Shown here: positions 8,882 to 17,330 of the stretch, piece after piece | How the letters are laid out: each line of letters opens with the position of its first letter | How positions within the stretch are numbered: position 1 is the first letter of the stretch | Origin: Haloglomus irregulare | GTDB lineage: Archaea; Halobacteriota; Halobacteria; Halobacteriales; Haloarculaceae | DNA: 64,000 bases | NCBI RefSeq assembly: GCF_007421925.1 | Contig: NZ_QMDX01000005.1 | Span: 124,001-188,000, forward strand | Reading direction: 5' to 3' | Translations under genes and position numbers: made by a program | The notes under the pieces: model-generated | Database searches by the model: none | What the model was told of the DNA's origin: nothing | What the model saw: only the letters and a program-made list of their open reading frames with translations

Positions 8882-9502
8882 GTGAGTGACGCGTCCGACA
8901 GACTCCTGGTCGAGATCAACCGGACGGGGATGCGCTCGCTGGAGGTCCCCGATTCGGTGACGGTGGACCGCTCGTTCACCGTCGACCTCCGGAACCATGG
9001 CCAGGACACGCACGTCCACCTCCACCTCGACGATGCCCTCTCCGAGGTGGCGCGACTGGGGACGGACAACCATCACGTCCCCGGCGGCAGCCGCCGCCCC
9101 GTCCCCGTGCACGTCTCCAGGCCGGACGGTTACGAGCCGGTCTCCGGCCGGCTGAAGGTGGCCATCGCCTACGGCCAGGAGACGGAGTATATCGACATCA
9201 CCGTCGACGTGGACGAGCCCGTGACTGTCGACCCGGAGCTGTCGCAGCCGACCGGCGCGGCCGCCGACGGCGCCGGTGGCGGTCCGGCGATGGCGGGCCC
9301 GGCCGGCTCGGGGGGCCCCACCGACGGTGGGCTGGGCGACCGCCGCGAACTGCTGCGACTCCTCCCCGCGGCCGTCCTCGGCCTGGTGGCCGTGCTGCTC
9401 GGTGGGATGGCGCTTCTGCCCGCCGGAGGCCCCGACATCGCCACGGGCGGGTTCGCCGTCGCGGCCGCGGTGCTGGCGGCGCTCTACCTGCTGGCGACCT
9501 GA
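8882..9502 (+). CDS. haloarchaeal membrane-anchored protein (DUF7524-like)
   Basis: A 206-aa protein with a GTG start. Residues 1-110 form a beta-rich domain (VEINRTGMRSLEVPDSVTVD, VDLRNHGQDTHVHLHLDD) resembling an immunoglobulin-like fold. A Gly/Ala linker at about 125-155 follows, then two transmembrane helices (LLPAAVLGLVAVLLGGMALL and FAVAAAVLAALYLLA). The topology puts the soluble domain on one face with a C-terminal hairpin anchor. I recall this as a haloarchaeal DUF family; function unknown. Confidence 0.78.
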   Translation: MSDASDRLLVEINRTGMRSLEVPDSVTVDRSFTVDLRNHGQDTHVHLHLDDALSEVARLGTDNHHVPGGSRRPVPVHVSRPDGYEPVSGRLKVAIAYGQETEYIDITVDVDEPVTVDPELSQPTGAAADGAGGGPAMAGPAGSGGPTDGGLGDRRELLRLLPAAVLGLVAVLLGGMALLPAGGPDIATGGFAVAAAVLAALYLLAT

Positions 9503-9523
9503 AGCGGGTGGCTGCCCGCCGGG

Positions 9524-10672
9524 TCAGTCGTCCTCGGAGCCCTCCTCGGGGTCGGTCGGAACGCCACAGAGCCGGCCGGTGTCGTCCATCCGCTTGGCGC
9601 GGAGGAACCGGGTCCGGTAGCGGTTGCCCCCCTCGTAGATGTCGGCCTCGCGGATGTCGTCGACCCGGCCGTCCGCGACGGCGTCGATGATGGCCTCGAC
9701 CTGCTCCTTCTCGCCGGGCGTCAGCTCGAACTCGTATGTCCGGGGCTGCTGGCCCTCCAGTCGGGTCCACTTCCGGGCGGCGGCCACGACCAGCGAGCAG
9801 GGCTCCCGGCAGGGGAACTCGCCGTCCCCGCCATCGACGTCCAGCTCCGTTTCGTCGTCGTATCCCCACTCGCGGCGCTTCAGACACTGGGAGTCGTCAC
9901 AGCAGGCCTCCGCGACCCAGTTGACGTGCTCGTACCCCTCGCCGCGGTCCCAGGTCTTGATGACGCTGTAGATGCCGGACTGGCGCTCCATCGTCTCGCG
10001 CCAGTGGTTCACGTCCAGGTCCCCCTCGCGCTCCAGGTGCCAGTTGGCGACGGTGGCGGGGTAGATCAGGTCGAGCGCCCGGGTGCAGGCCCGGCCGTCG
10101 AGACCGACGAACGCCCAGCCGGTCGGCAGCGACGGCGCAGTCTTGAGCGGCCGGTACCGGCCGCGGTCGTCGTGCTTGACGAGGTCCCGGGCCGCCAGCG
10201 GGTCCTCGTGGCGCTCGAGGTCGGGCAGTGGCGTGCCGAGGTCGTCCTCGTGGCGGAGTTCGTAGCGGCGCCCGCCGGCCCCGAGCATCGCCGTCACGGC
10301 GACCTGGCCCCACGACCGGGCGACGCCCTCGCGGAGCGCGTCGTAGCGGGTGGGAACGTCCCAGGACTCGGCATCGCCGTCCTCCAGCCAGCGGAGGAAG
10401 GCGCGGTCGGCGGGCGAGCGGTCGCCGCCCTCGAAGAAGTACCAGTTGTCGACGTACTCCGGGTGGTTGGTGCAGGCGTCGCGGAACTCCGACTCCGTGA
10501 GCCCCGCCCGGGTCATCTCCGGGGTTTCGAACCGGTAGCCGTCGCCCTCGCTGACGGCCCGTAGGCCGTCGAAGTCGACGCCGCCGTTCTCGGCCGCGGC
10601 CACGAGCGCGGCCACGGCCTCGTCGCTCACAGTCACCCGCTCGTCCGCGGCCGGCCCGTCGGTCGCGCTCAC
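9524..10672 (-). CDS. DR2241 family iron-sulfur protein
   Basis: A 382-aa protein with a GTG start (MSATDGPAADERVTVSDEAV). Two cysteine clusters near residues 255-292, EACCDDSQCLKRREWGY and FPCREPCS, are what the DR2241 family uses to bind a 4Fe-4S cluster. DR2241 in Deinococcus is linked to sirohydrochlorin/cobalamin chemistry together with a CbiX domain; here it lies directly downstream of cbiX (111-base gap), the same association. A 14-codon ATG frame just upstream ends by overlapping the GTG. Role in heme or cobalamin precursor metabolism is inference from context. Confidence 0.85.
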   Translation of the reverse strand: MSATDGPAADERVTVSDEAVAALVAAAENGGVDFDGLRAVSEGDGYRFETPEMTRAGLTESEFRDACTNHPEYVDNWYFFEGGDRSPADRAFLRWLEDGDAESWDVPTRYDALREGVARSWGQVAVTAMLGAGGRRYELRHEDDLGTPLPDLERHEDPLAARDLVKHDDRGRYRPLKTAPSLPTGWAFVGLDGRACTRALDLIYPATVANWHLEREGDLDVNHWRETMERQSGIYSVIKTWDRGEGYEHVNWVAEACCDDSQCLKRREWGYDDETELDVDGGDGEFPCREPCSLVVAAARKWTRLEGQQPRTYEFELTPGEKEQVEAIIDAVADGRVDDIREADIYEGGNRYRTRFLRAKRMDDTGRLCGVPTDPEEGSEDD

Positions 10673-10783
10673 GCCGGCACCCCCGTCGTCGCTCGGCGTC
10701 GCTGGTCTGGCATACCCACCGTTACGAGCCGCGCCGTCAAGAAGGCTGTCGAACCGGTCGACCGCGGGACGGGGCGCGGCCGG

Positions 10784-11692
10784 TCAGTCGTCGGCCGTGG
10801 GCGCGCCGGCGTCGCGATCGGCGCTCTCGCCGCCCACCCGCGTCAGTTCCCGGACTCGTTGGACGGCGTCGCCCACGTCGGCACCGGCGTCGGCGGCCCG
10901 CTCCAGCAGCACGTCGGCCATCAGCGCCTCCGTCCCGACGGCGCCCGCGTACCAGATGCGGTGCCCGTCGACCACGGCGGGCGTCTCCCAGCCGGTCCGG
11001 TAGTCGTCGGTCAGACCCATGTCCTCCGGGATGTCCTCCTGGGTGTGGTAGCCGTCGGCGACGAACAGCGGCACTACGATGACGTCCTCCGTCTCGAAGA
11101 AGTCGGTCACGTCGTCGACCTCCGGGTCCTCGTCCATGTAGAGGTCCCGGACCTCGTCGAAGCGGCCGCGCTCACGGATGCGGTCGGCATGGTACTGGAT
11201 GGCCTTCGCGGAGTTCTCGTTGCGCTTCGTGCCGTGGCCGACCACCGCGAGCCCGAAGCCCGGGCCGACGTCGGGGTCGCCCGTGACGCTCTCGGCGCGC
11301 CGGACGATGACGTCGGTCATCGCGTCGTGCGTGCCGGCGGGGCCGCAGTAGTGGACCCGCTGGCCCGTGTCCGTGGCGGTGAGGGTGACGGAGGTGGCGC
11401 TGGTGCCGTCGGAGTCCCAGGCCGCCTCGTCCCAGTCCTCCAGCCGGAGCTCGCGGGGGATGACCTCCTCGGTGAAGTAGCCCTCGCTGATGAACAGCGG
11501 GACGACGTACGCCTCCTCGGCGTCGACGGTCCGGAGCACCTCGCGGAAGTGTGGCTCCTCCTTCCAGAAGCCGACCCGGACCTCGTCGAACGCGCCGACC
11601 TCGCGGACCGTGTCGGCGTGGTCGTAGGTCGGCGTGCTGGACTCGGGGTTGAGATGCGACCCGTGGGCGACGATCACCAGCGCCTGGCTCAT
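10784..11692 (-). CDS. cbiX: sirohydrochlorin cobaltochelatase CbiX (two-domain)
   Basis: A 302-aa protein containing two CbiX repeats. The first begins ALVIVAHGSHLNPES (residues 4-18), the second LAVVGHGTKRNENSAK (about 148-163), each with the catalytic His in HG[ST]. Supporting segments are VVPLFISEGYFTEEVIP and VVPLFVADGYHTQEDIP, which align with each other and carry the second metal histidine in the latter repeat. It inserts Co2+ (or another metal) into sirohydrochlorin at the branch of B12 and siroheme/heme synthesis. Upstream gene of the DR2241 pair. Confidence 0.93.
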   Translation of the reverse strand: MSQALVIVAHGSHLNPESSTPTYDHADTVREVGAFDEVRVGFWKEEPHFREVLRTVDAEEAYVVPLFISEGYFTEEVIPRELRLEDWDEAAWDSDGTSATSVTLTATDTGQRVHYCGPAGTHDAMTDVIVRRAESVTGDPDVGPGFGLAVVGHGTKRNENSAKAIQYHADRIRERGRFDEVRDLYMDEDPEVDDVTDFFETEDVIVVPLFVADGYHTQEDIPEDMGLTDDYRTGWETPAVVDGHRIWYAGAVGTEALMADVLLERAADAGADVGDAVQRVRELTRVGGESADRDAGAPTADD

Positions 11693-11755
11693 GGCTGTAC
11701 CGAGGACCGTCGCGGGCTTAGGGGTGTCGCCCTACTGGCGAGCGCAATCGTGCCG

Positions 11756-12701
11756 TCATGCCAGTCCGGTCACGAACAGCAGGCCGACGGCCCCGGCCAC
11801 GAGCACGACCGCCCCGGCAGCGCCGGCCTGCACGCGCCGCCGGAGCCGCCGGCGGAGGCTCTCGGCCTCGGTCGCGCGGATGAACCCGTCGCCGGCCAGC
11901 GCGTCGAGGCCGTCCGCGCGTTCGACGCTCCCGGTCGCGGTGACCTCGTCACCCGCCACCAGCCGCCGCTCCTCGTACACCCGGTTGTCGGGGCCGGCGC
12001 CGAGGTCATGCTCGTCACGGTACGTTCGGACCCGCTCGGTGAGGCCCTCGCTCGCGCGCCACGAGGCGTCGCCGGTGGTCCCGATGGACGTGGTCCAGCC
12101 CTCCAGCGGGAGCGTCCGGGGGTCGACCTGTACCCGGCCCGTCCCGCAGCGCGAACCGGACGCCGCCGTGGTCGTCGTGGACCAGGCCGCGCATCCCGCG
12201 CCGGCTGATTCCGCGGTGCTCCCGAACCCGGACGGCCCACGCGAGACACGGCTCGCCACTGAGCGGCGCTCGCGTCTCGCCGCTGGACGCCTCGGCGGTC
12301 CCGGTGACCGTTACCCGGTCGGTGCCGCCACGGTCGGTGGCGTCGATGGCAGGCGTGGTCCGCCGCACCCGCCGGTAGTCCGGGAGGCTCCCGATGCCGA
12401 CCGCCAGCGCGAACGCGCCGGTCATTACGCCCAGCGTCGCGATGTCGGCCGCCAGCGACCCGGGCTCACCGTCGGCAGGGAGGTCCGTCCGGAACTCCAC
12501 GAACATGAGGACGGCCAGCCCGCCGACCGCCGGGCCGAGGGCCGCCCAGCGGTTCACGCCGAGGGCCTGGCCGACCGCCGCCAGGGAACTGTTCAGACCG
12601 AACAGCCGGGAGACGGCGTACCCGGCTCCGACGGCGACGAGCAGCATCGAGATCGCGAGGGCGGCGACGACCGCCGCGACGATGGGCTCGGTGGCGACCA
12701 C
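11756..12701 (-). pseudogene. GIDE-like membrane protein, one frameshift
   Basis: Two overlapping frames make one protein. The first (GTG at 12701, MVATEPIVAAVV) has four hydrophobic helices, then VTVTGTAEASSGE and PCLAWAVRVREH, and GGVRFALRDG. The second frame continues GRVQVDPRTLPLEGW through VYEERRLVAGDEVTATGS to a final membrane helix VLVAGAVGLLFVTGLA. This order (TM, beta-rich domain, TM) matches GIDE-domain proteins. The frame changes at about 12138-12141 inside CCCGGCCCGTCCC; one extra base explains it. Either a sequencing indel or a real lesion. Confidence 0.8.
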
Positions 12702-12871
12702 GGCTTCCGTTCGCCGGCGGAGATGAAGTAGGCTGTGACGCCGCTGACCGAGCGACGGGCCCTCCGGACCGGTAACTGCCGGGTTTCTCGGTTGTCCGAC
12801 CGATTCGTTCGAAGCGACCCGATCTCACCGCATATTCGACAGCGGACGCGATCGGTCGGGGGTTTCGGACG

Positions 12872-14296
12872 CTATTCCGCGAACCGGACCGTCGAGGGGA
12901 CGCCGTCGCCGGGCCGGAGCGTCGGCGTCGCCCGGAGGTCGTCGAGCCCGTGTGCGGGGACGTCGACGTCGAACTCCCGGACGATCCCCGCGAGGGCCAT
13001 CCGGGCGCCCGTGAGCGCGAACTGCCGTCCGATGCAGGCGTGGGGGCCGACGGAGAACGGGAAGTACGCCTCCACGGCCTCGGGCCGTCGGTCGTCCCAG
13101 CGCGAGGGGTCGAACTCGTCGGGCCGGTCGAAGTACCGCTCGTCGCGGTGGATGGACCACTGCGGCATGATGACGCCCGCGTCGGCCGGGACACGGTAGT
13201 CGCCCAGCTCGACCGGCTCCGTCGTCCGGCGGAACACCGCCCAGGCCGGCGGGTAGAGCCGGAGCGCCTCCGCGTACACCTGCCCGGTGTACTCGAGGTC
13301 GGCGTAGTGCTCGTAGGCCGGGGTCTCGTCCCCGACCACCTCGCGCACCTCCTCGCGGACGCGTGCCCGGATTTCGGGATGCCACGCGAGCAGGGACTGC
13401 GTGTAGCTGAGCGACAGCGCCGTCGTCTCGTGCCCGGCGATGAGGAAGGTGGCCACCTCGTCGCGGATCTGGTTCGGCGGGTAGTCGACCTCGGGGTCGT
13501 CCTCGCGCAGCAGCAGCAGCGTCAGCATGTCCATCGAGTCGTGCGTGCCGTCCGCCAGCTGCCGGCGTCGCCGCTCGATCATCGTCTCGGCCAGCGTGAG
13601 GACGCCGTTCGCCGCGTCGTCGAACTCGGCCGAGACCGGCGTCGGGAGCCACTCCGGCGCCGCCGTGGTGGCGTCGAACTCGAACTCCTCGCCCGCGACC
13701 GCCATCCACTCGTAGAACCGGTCAGCCAGCCCGCGGCCGACCGTCTCGCCGAGGATAGCCTCGCAGGCCACGCGGAAGGTCATGGAGGTCATCTCGCGGT
13801 GGAGGTTCAGCGAGAGCTCCCCGCTGACAGGGTCGGCCCGCCGTCCCCCCGTCGGCGCTGCGGCGGTACCGCCGTCGGCCGCCGTCGTGGGGCCGTCGCC
13901 GCCGGACAGCGCCGTCCGCCACTCGTCGGTCAGCTCCTCGACCCGCCGGCCGACGGTGTCGCCGTACGACCGGACCGCGGGGCCGGCGAAGGCGTCGCCC
14001 ATGACCTCGCGCTGCTGGCGCCAGAGGTCGCCCTCGCTCTGGACGAGGCCCTGTTCGGAGATCATCGACGAGGGACCCTGCGCGGGGACGCGGGGGAAGT
14101 CCTCCGGGCGCGAGAGGGCGTCGTGGACGAGCGATGGGTTCGTCACGAGCACCAGAGACCCCCCGCCGGCGACGGGGATGGAGACGGCGTCTTCGAACCG
14201 CGACTGCACTCCCTCGAGGAACCGGAACGTCTGGGTCCCGAACCGCAAGGCGTTCACCAGGCCCGCCTCGGGCGGCGTCGGGAGTTCGCGTGCCAT
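12872..14296 (-). CDS. cytochrome P450
   Basis: A 474-aa soluble P450. Motifs are in order: I-helix IAGHETTALS, K-helix EALRLYPP (ExxR), and the heme loop FSVGPHACIGRQ with the thiolate ligand Cys421. The N-terminus has no membrane anchor. An Ala/Gly/Thr-rich insert at about residues 130-160 lies before the LNLHREMTSMTF segment. Substrate unknown; haloarchaeal P450s of this type are often near carotenoid or lipid genes, which is not the case here. Divergent from a cupin gene. Confidence 0.95.
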   Translation of the reverse strand: MARELPTPPEAGLVNALRFGTQTFRFLEGVQSRFEDAVSIPVAGGGSLVLVTNPSLVHDALSRPEDFPRVPAQGPSSMISEQGLVQSEGDLWRQQREVMGDAFAGPAVRSYGDTVGRRVEELTDEWRTALSGGDGPTTAADGGTAAAPTGGRRADPVSGELSLNLHREMTSMTFRVACEAILGETVGRGLADRFYEWMAVAGEEFEFDATTAAPEWLPTPVSAEFDDAANGVLTLAETMIERRRRQLADGTHDSMDMLTLLLLREDDPEVDYPPNQIRDEVATFLIAGHETTALSLSYTQSLLAWHPEIRARVREEVREVVGDETPAYEHYADLEYTGQVYAEALRLYPPAWAVFRRTTEPVELGDYRVPADAGVIMPQWSIHRDERYFDRPDEFDPSRWDDRRPEAVEAYFPFSVGPHACIGRQFALTGARMALAGIVREFDVDVPAHGLDDLRATPTLRPGDGVPSTVRFAE

Positions 14297-14413
14297 ACGT
14301 CTACGACGTGGGCAAGGGGTTAGTGGGTTTCGGGGGACGACGCCCGGGCGGCGGGACGGGTGTCGTCGGGCGGTCGACGAAATCCACATGCCGTCGCCGC
14401 CCGTGATAGTCCC

Positions 14414-15064
14414 ATGAGCGATGCCGACGCCGACGGGGGCGACGCGCCACGGGCCATCCACAACCCGGTCACGGGGGTCACCATCCGCGAGTTCGCCGAC
14501 GGGCGGGAGGGTGCCGAGGTGGTCCTCCGGCCGGGGGCCGAGGGGCCGGCCGCACATATCCACCCGCGCATCGAGGAGCGGTTCGAGGTGCTCGCCGGGC
14601 GCCCGACGTTCACGGTGGACGGGCGCGAGCGGACGGTCGAACCGGGCGCGGACCTGTGGGTGTCGCCGGGGACGGCCCACGCGTTCCGGAACGGGACGGA
14701 CGAGGTGGTCCGTATCCGGGTCCGGACGCTCCCCGAGAGCGAGCGCCTCGGCGAGGTCGTGGCGACGCTGTTCGGCCTCGCCGCGGAGGGGAAGACCGAC
14801 GCCGATGGCCGCCCGAGCCCGCTCCAGGCGGCGGTGATGGCCGAGGCCACGCTCGACGAGACCTACTTCGCGGACGTCCCCTACCCGGTGCAGCGGGCCC
14901 TCGGCGACCTGCTGGGACCGGTCGGGCGGGCGCTGGGCTACGAGGCGACCTACGAGCGCTACACGGACGAGGCGTTCTGGCGCGAACACGCCCCCGAGGG
15001 GGTGGCCGGATCGGCGGCGGGCGGCGAGGGCGAGGAGACGCCGGGTCGGTCGGGGAACGCTTAA
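14414..15064 (+). CDS. cupin domain protein
   Basis: A 216-aa protein with a single cupin barrel near residues 35-105: PAAHIHPRIEERFEVLAGRP is motif 1 (HxH...E) and SPGTAHAFRNGTDE is motif 2 with the third histidine, so a metal site is likely. The C-terminal 90 residues are helical (PYPVQRALGDLLGP, GYEATYERYTDEAFW) and unlike the short single-cupin proteins. Function unknown; divergent pairing with the P450 hints at, but does not prove, a shared oxidative pathway. Confidence 0.85.
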   Translation: MSDADADGGDAPRAIHNPVTGVTIREFADGREGAEVVLRPGAEGPAAHIHPRIEERFEVLAGRPTFTVDGRERTVEPGADLWVSPGTAHAFRNGTDEVVRIRVRTLPESERLGEVVATLFGLAAEGKTDADGRPSPLQAAVMAEATLDETYFADVPYPVQRALGDLLGPVGRALGYEATYERYTDEAFWREHAPEGVAGSAAGGEGEETPGRSGNA

Positions 15065-15090
15065 TCCGGGGCTCCCCCAACGCTGGGTGA

Positions 15091-16728
15091 ATGAGCGCGC
15101 TCCGCGGGCGGCTCTCGGCGGTCTCCGACGCCGGCATCGCGGTGTTCGTCTCCGGCGTCGCGAGCATGGGGCTGGAGATCCTCTCCGGGCGCATCATCGC
15201 GCCCCAGTTCGGGAGCAGCATCTACACCTGGGGTACCATCATCGGCGTCTTCCTGGCGGCGCTCTCGCTGGGCTACCACCGGGGCGGCCGCCGTGCCGCG
15301 GCGGACGCCTCGACCGACCGGATGGCCTGGCTGCTGATGGCGACGGCCGCCTACGTCGCGGGCATCGTCTTCGCCGGCGAACTCATGATAACGGCGCTGT
15401 CGGGGCTACCCCTGCCCGCCCGGTTCGCCTCGCTGCCGGCGGTCACGCTCCTCTTCGGCCCGCCGACCTACCTCCTCGGCTACATCAGCCCGTACGCCGC
15501 GGAGCTGGCGGAGACAGAGGGCGTCGGACGGGCCTCGGGCCAGGTGTACGCCGTCGGGACCGTCGGGAGCATCCTCGGCGCCTTCGGCACCACGTTCGTC
15601 CTCATCCCGACGCTGTCGGTGGCGCACATCGGCTTCGTCTTCGGCGCGCTGCTGGTCGGCACCGCCGTCTACCTCACCTATCCGCCGCTCTCCGGGCTCA
15701 CGGCGCGGTCGCTCGGGGTGGCGGCCCTGCTGGTGGTGGCGGCCGCCAGCGGCTCCTTCGGCGTCGCCGCGGAGGGGCGGGTGCTCTACGAGAGCCAGAC
15801 CTCCTACCAACAGCTGGAGGTCACACAGCTCAACGACACCCGCACCCTCTACCTCGACGACCAGACCCACAGCGCGATGGACGTGAACGATCCGACGCGA
15901 CACGTCTTCGGCTACACCCGCTACTTCCACCTCCCGTACCTGCTGGCCGACGACCCCGACGACATCGACCGGGTGCTGTTCGTCGGGGGCGGCGGGTTCT
16001 CCGGTCCCAAGCGGTTCGTCGCGGAGTACGATGCCACCGTCGACGTCGTCGAGATCGACCCCGAGGTCATCGACGTGGCCGAGCGCTACTTCGCCCTCGA
16101 CCCGTCGGACCCGCAGCTGAACGTCCACCAGGGCGACGGGCGGCGCTTCCTCCGGGGGACGAACCACACCTACGACCTCATCGTCCTCGACGCCTACAAG
16201 AAGGACAAGGTCCCCTTCCAGCTGACCACGGTGGAGTTCTTCGAGCTGGCCGAATCCCGGCTCTCGGCGGACGGGATGCTGTACGCCAACGTCATCTCCG
16301 CGGAGTCGGGCCCGGCCTCGAAGTTCTACCGTGCCGAGTACCGGACGCTGTCGCAGGTGTATCCGCAGGTGTACACCTTCCCGACGGTCGGCGGGACGAC
16401 GGTCCAGAACCTCGAGCTAATCGCGACGAAGGACGGCACCCGCGTGGACGCCGGGACGCTCCGGGCGCGCAACGAGCGCCGGGACATCGGCACCGACCTC
16501 TCCCGCGAGATCGACCGACTCCGCGCGGAGCCGCCGCCGACGGACGACGTCCCCGTCCTCCGGGACGACCGCGCGCCGGTCGACAGCCTGCTCGACCCGA
16601 TGGTCGGGCAGCGCTACGTCGTCCAGCGCGCGCCGACCAACGGAACGGCCACGCCGTCGCCGGCCCTCGACCCCCCGGTTCGGAACGTCGGGCTGGAGCC
16701 CGCTGCCGCCCGTGGGGCGGGCGTCTGA
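15091..16728 (+). CDS. membrane-fused spermidine synthase-like protein
   Basis: A 545-aa protein. Residues 1-220 hold about six to seven transmembrane helices beginning GIAVFVSGVASMGLEILSGR, with the conserved APQFGSSIYTWGTIIG. Residues 240-480 form a Rossmann aminopropyl/methyl-transferase fold: VLFVGGGGFSGPKRF binds the nucleoside and VVEIDPEVIDVA carries the acidic residue, then IVLDAYKKDKVPFQL. The fusion of a permease-like half with a SpeE domain is a known haloarchaeal and bacterial architecture; its substrate is not established. The C-terminal 40 residues are Pro/Ala rich. A TTAATCC promoter element precedes the start by about 28 bases. Confidence 0.9.
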   Translation: MSALRGRLSAVSDAGIAVFVSGVASMGLEILSGRIIAPQFGSSIYTWGTIIGVFLAALSLGYHRGGRRAAADASTDRMAWLLMATAAYVAGIVFAGELMITALSGLPLPARFASLPAVTLLFGPPTYLLGYISPYAAELAETEGVGRASGQVYAVGTVGSILGAFGTTFVLIPTLSVAHIGFVFGALLVGTAVYLTYPPLSGLTARSLGVAALLVVAAASGSFGVAAEGRVLYESQTSYQQLEVTQLNDTRTLYLDDQTHSAMDVNDPTRHVFGYTRYFHLPYLLADDPDDIDRVLFVGGGGFSGPKRFVAEYDATVDVVEIDPEVIDVAERYFALDPSDPQLNVHQGDGRRFLRGTNHTYDLIVLDAYKKDKVPFQLTTVEFFELAESRLSADGMLYANVISAESGPASKFYRAEYRTLSQVYPQVYTFPTVGGTTVQNLELIATKDGTRVDAGTLRARNERRDIGTDLSREIDRLRAEPPPTDDVPVLRDDRAPVDSLLDPMVGQRYVVQRAPTNGTATPSPALDPPVRNVGLEPAAARGAGV

Positions 16729-16766
16729 CGGAGCTTTAAGACGGTCGCTCGCCAACCGGCGCATCC

Positions 16767-17024
16767 GTGGTACAGCAGCTCGATATCGAGAACATCGCGT
16801 ACGTCCAGCTGACGGGCATCGAGTGCGACGACTGCGGCCGCCCGTTCGAGGAGCGGGTGCGGGGCGGCGAGATCGGGCTCCTCGACGGCTGGACCGTCGA
16901 GGCGGTGACCGAGCTCCGGTGCCCCTACTGTGGACACGCGACCCGCCTCGTCTTCGAGGAGGAGCTGCGCCACGCGTACTCCGAGGACTCGCGGGACGGC
17001 CCCTCGACCGCGTCGTCGCTCTAG
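16767..17024 (+). CDS. small zinc-ribbon protein
   Basis: An 85-aa protein with a GTG start. Two CxxC knuckles, IECDDCGRPF near residues 18-25 and LRCPYCGHATR near residue 53, form a zinc ribbon. No other domain. A TTTAAG element about 30 bases upstream fits a leaderless start. Could be a nucleic-acid or protein-interaction ribbon; no specific role can be given. Confidence 0.8.
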   Translation: MVQQLDIENIAYVQLTGIECDDCGRPFEERVRGGEIGLLDGWTVEAVTELRCPYCGHATRLVFEEELRHAYSEDSRDGPSTASSL

Positions 17025-17099
17025 TCACGCCGGATCTCCCGTATTACCCACGCACTGGACCGTGATTCGGAGCCGCACGGCACCACACAACGGAAGCTC

Positions 17100-17108
17100 T
17101 TTTTATAC
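17100..17108 (+). promoter_or_regulatory. TATA box upstream of the TauE operon
   Basis: TTTTTATAC is the clearest TATA box in this part of the window. It lies about 28 bases before the ATG at 17133, not before the permease start at 17327, implying that transcription starts at the tiny frame. Confidence 0.65.
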
Positions 17109-17132
17109 CCAAGTACCAAATGGCAGATAGCC

Positions 17133-17204
17133 ATGGTCGCAGGTTCGTGGCTGGTCGGTTCCGATGAACGGTTCCGCCGCTCCCCGGAGGGTGAGTTCCA
17201 CTAA
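17133..17204 (+). CDS. possible 23-aa leader peptide
   Basis: ATG GTC GCA ... TAA encodes 23 residues starting MVAGSWLVGSDERF. The ATG is placed as a leaderless start after the TATA box at 17100, and the TAA is followed immediately by the ATG of the next short frame. No homologue recognised. It may be a real micro-protein or a translated leader. Confidence 0.4.
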   Translation: MVAGSWLVGSDERFRRSPEGEFH

Positions 17205-17330
17205 ATGCCCATCACACGGCGACTGCTGGTGAGTCCCTGCTCTGTAGGACCGGACCGGTTCGGCCCGTCGACCGGCCACTCCACATCGAGTGTCGAACGA
17301 CTGCTGCGAGTCGCGGGGGGCACACGATGA
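17205..17330 (+). CDS. possible 41-aa small protein coupled to TauE gene
   Basis: A 42-codon frame (MPITRRLLVSPCSV...) that begins directly after the preceding TAA and ends with TGA overlapping the permease ATG by four bases (ATGA at 17327-17330). Such an overlap is the usual mark of translational coupling. It is rich in Ser, Arg and Gly with one Cys; no membrane helix. Not recognised. Haloarchaeal TauE genes are often preceded by a very small gene, but this sequence does not match the one I know. Confidence 0.45.
   Translation: MPITRRLLVSPCSVGPDRFGPSTGHSTSSVERLLRVAGGTR

Larger units (their letters stand above)
17025..17326. other. spacer with promoter and two tiny coupled reading frames
   Basis: The stretch between the zinc-ribbon gene and the TauE permease holds no ordinary gene. 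It contains a strong TATA element and two short open frames, described separately. Its position and stop/start spacing suggest a leader for the permease operon. Confidence 0.5.
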
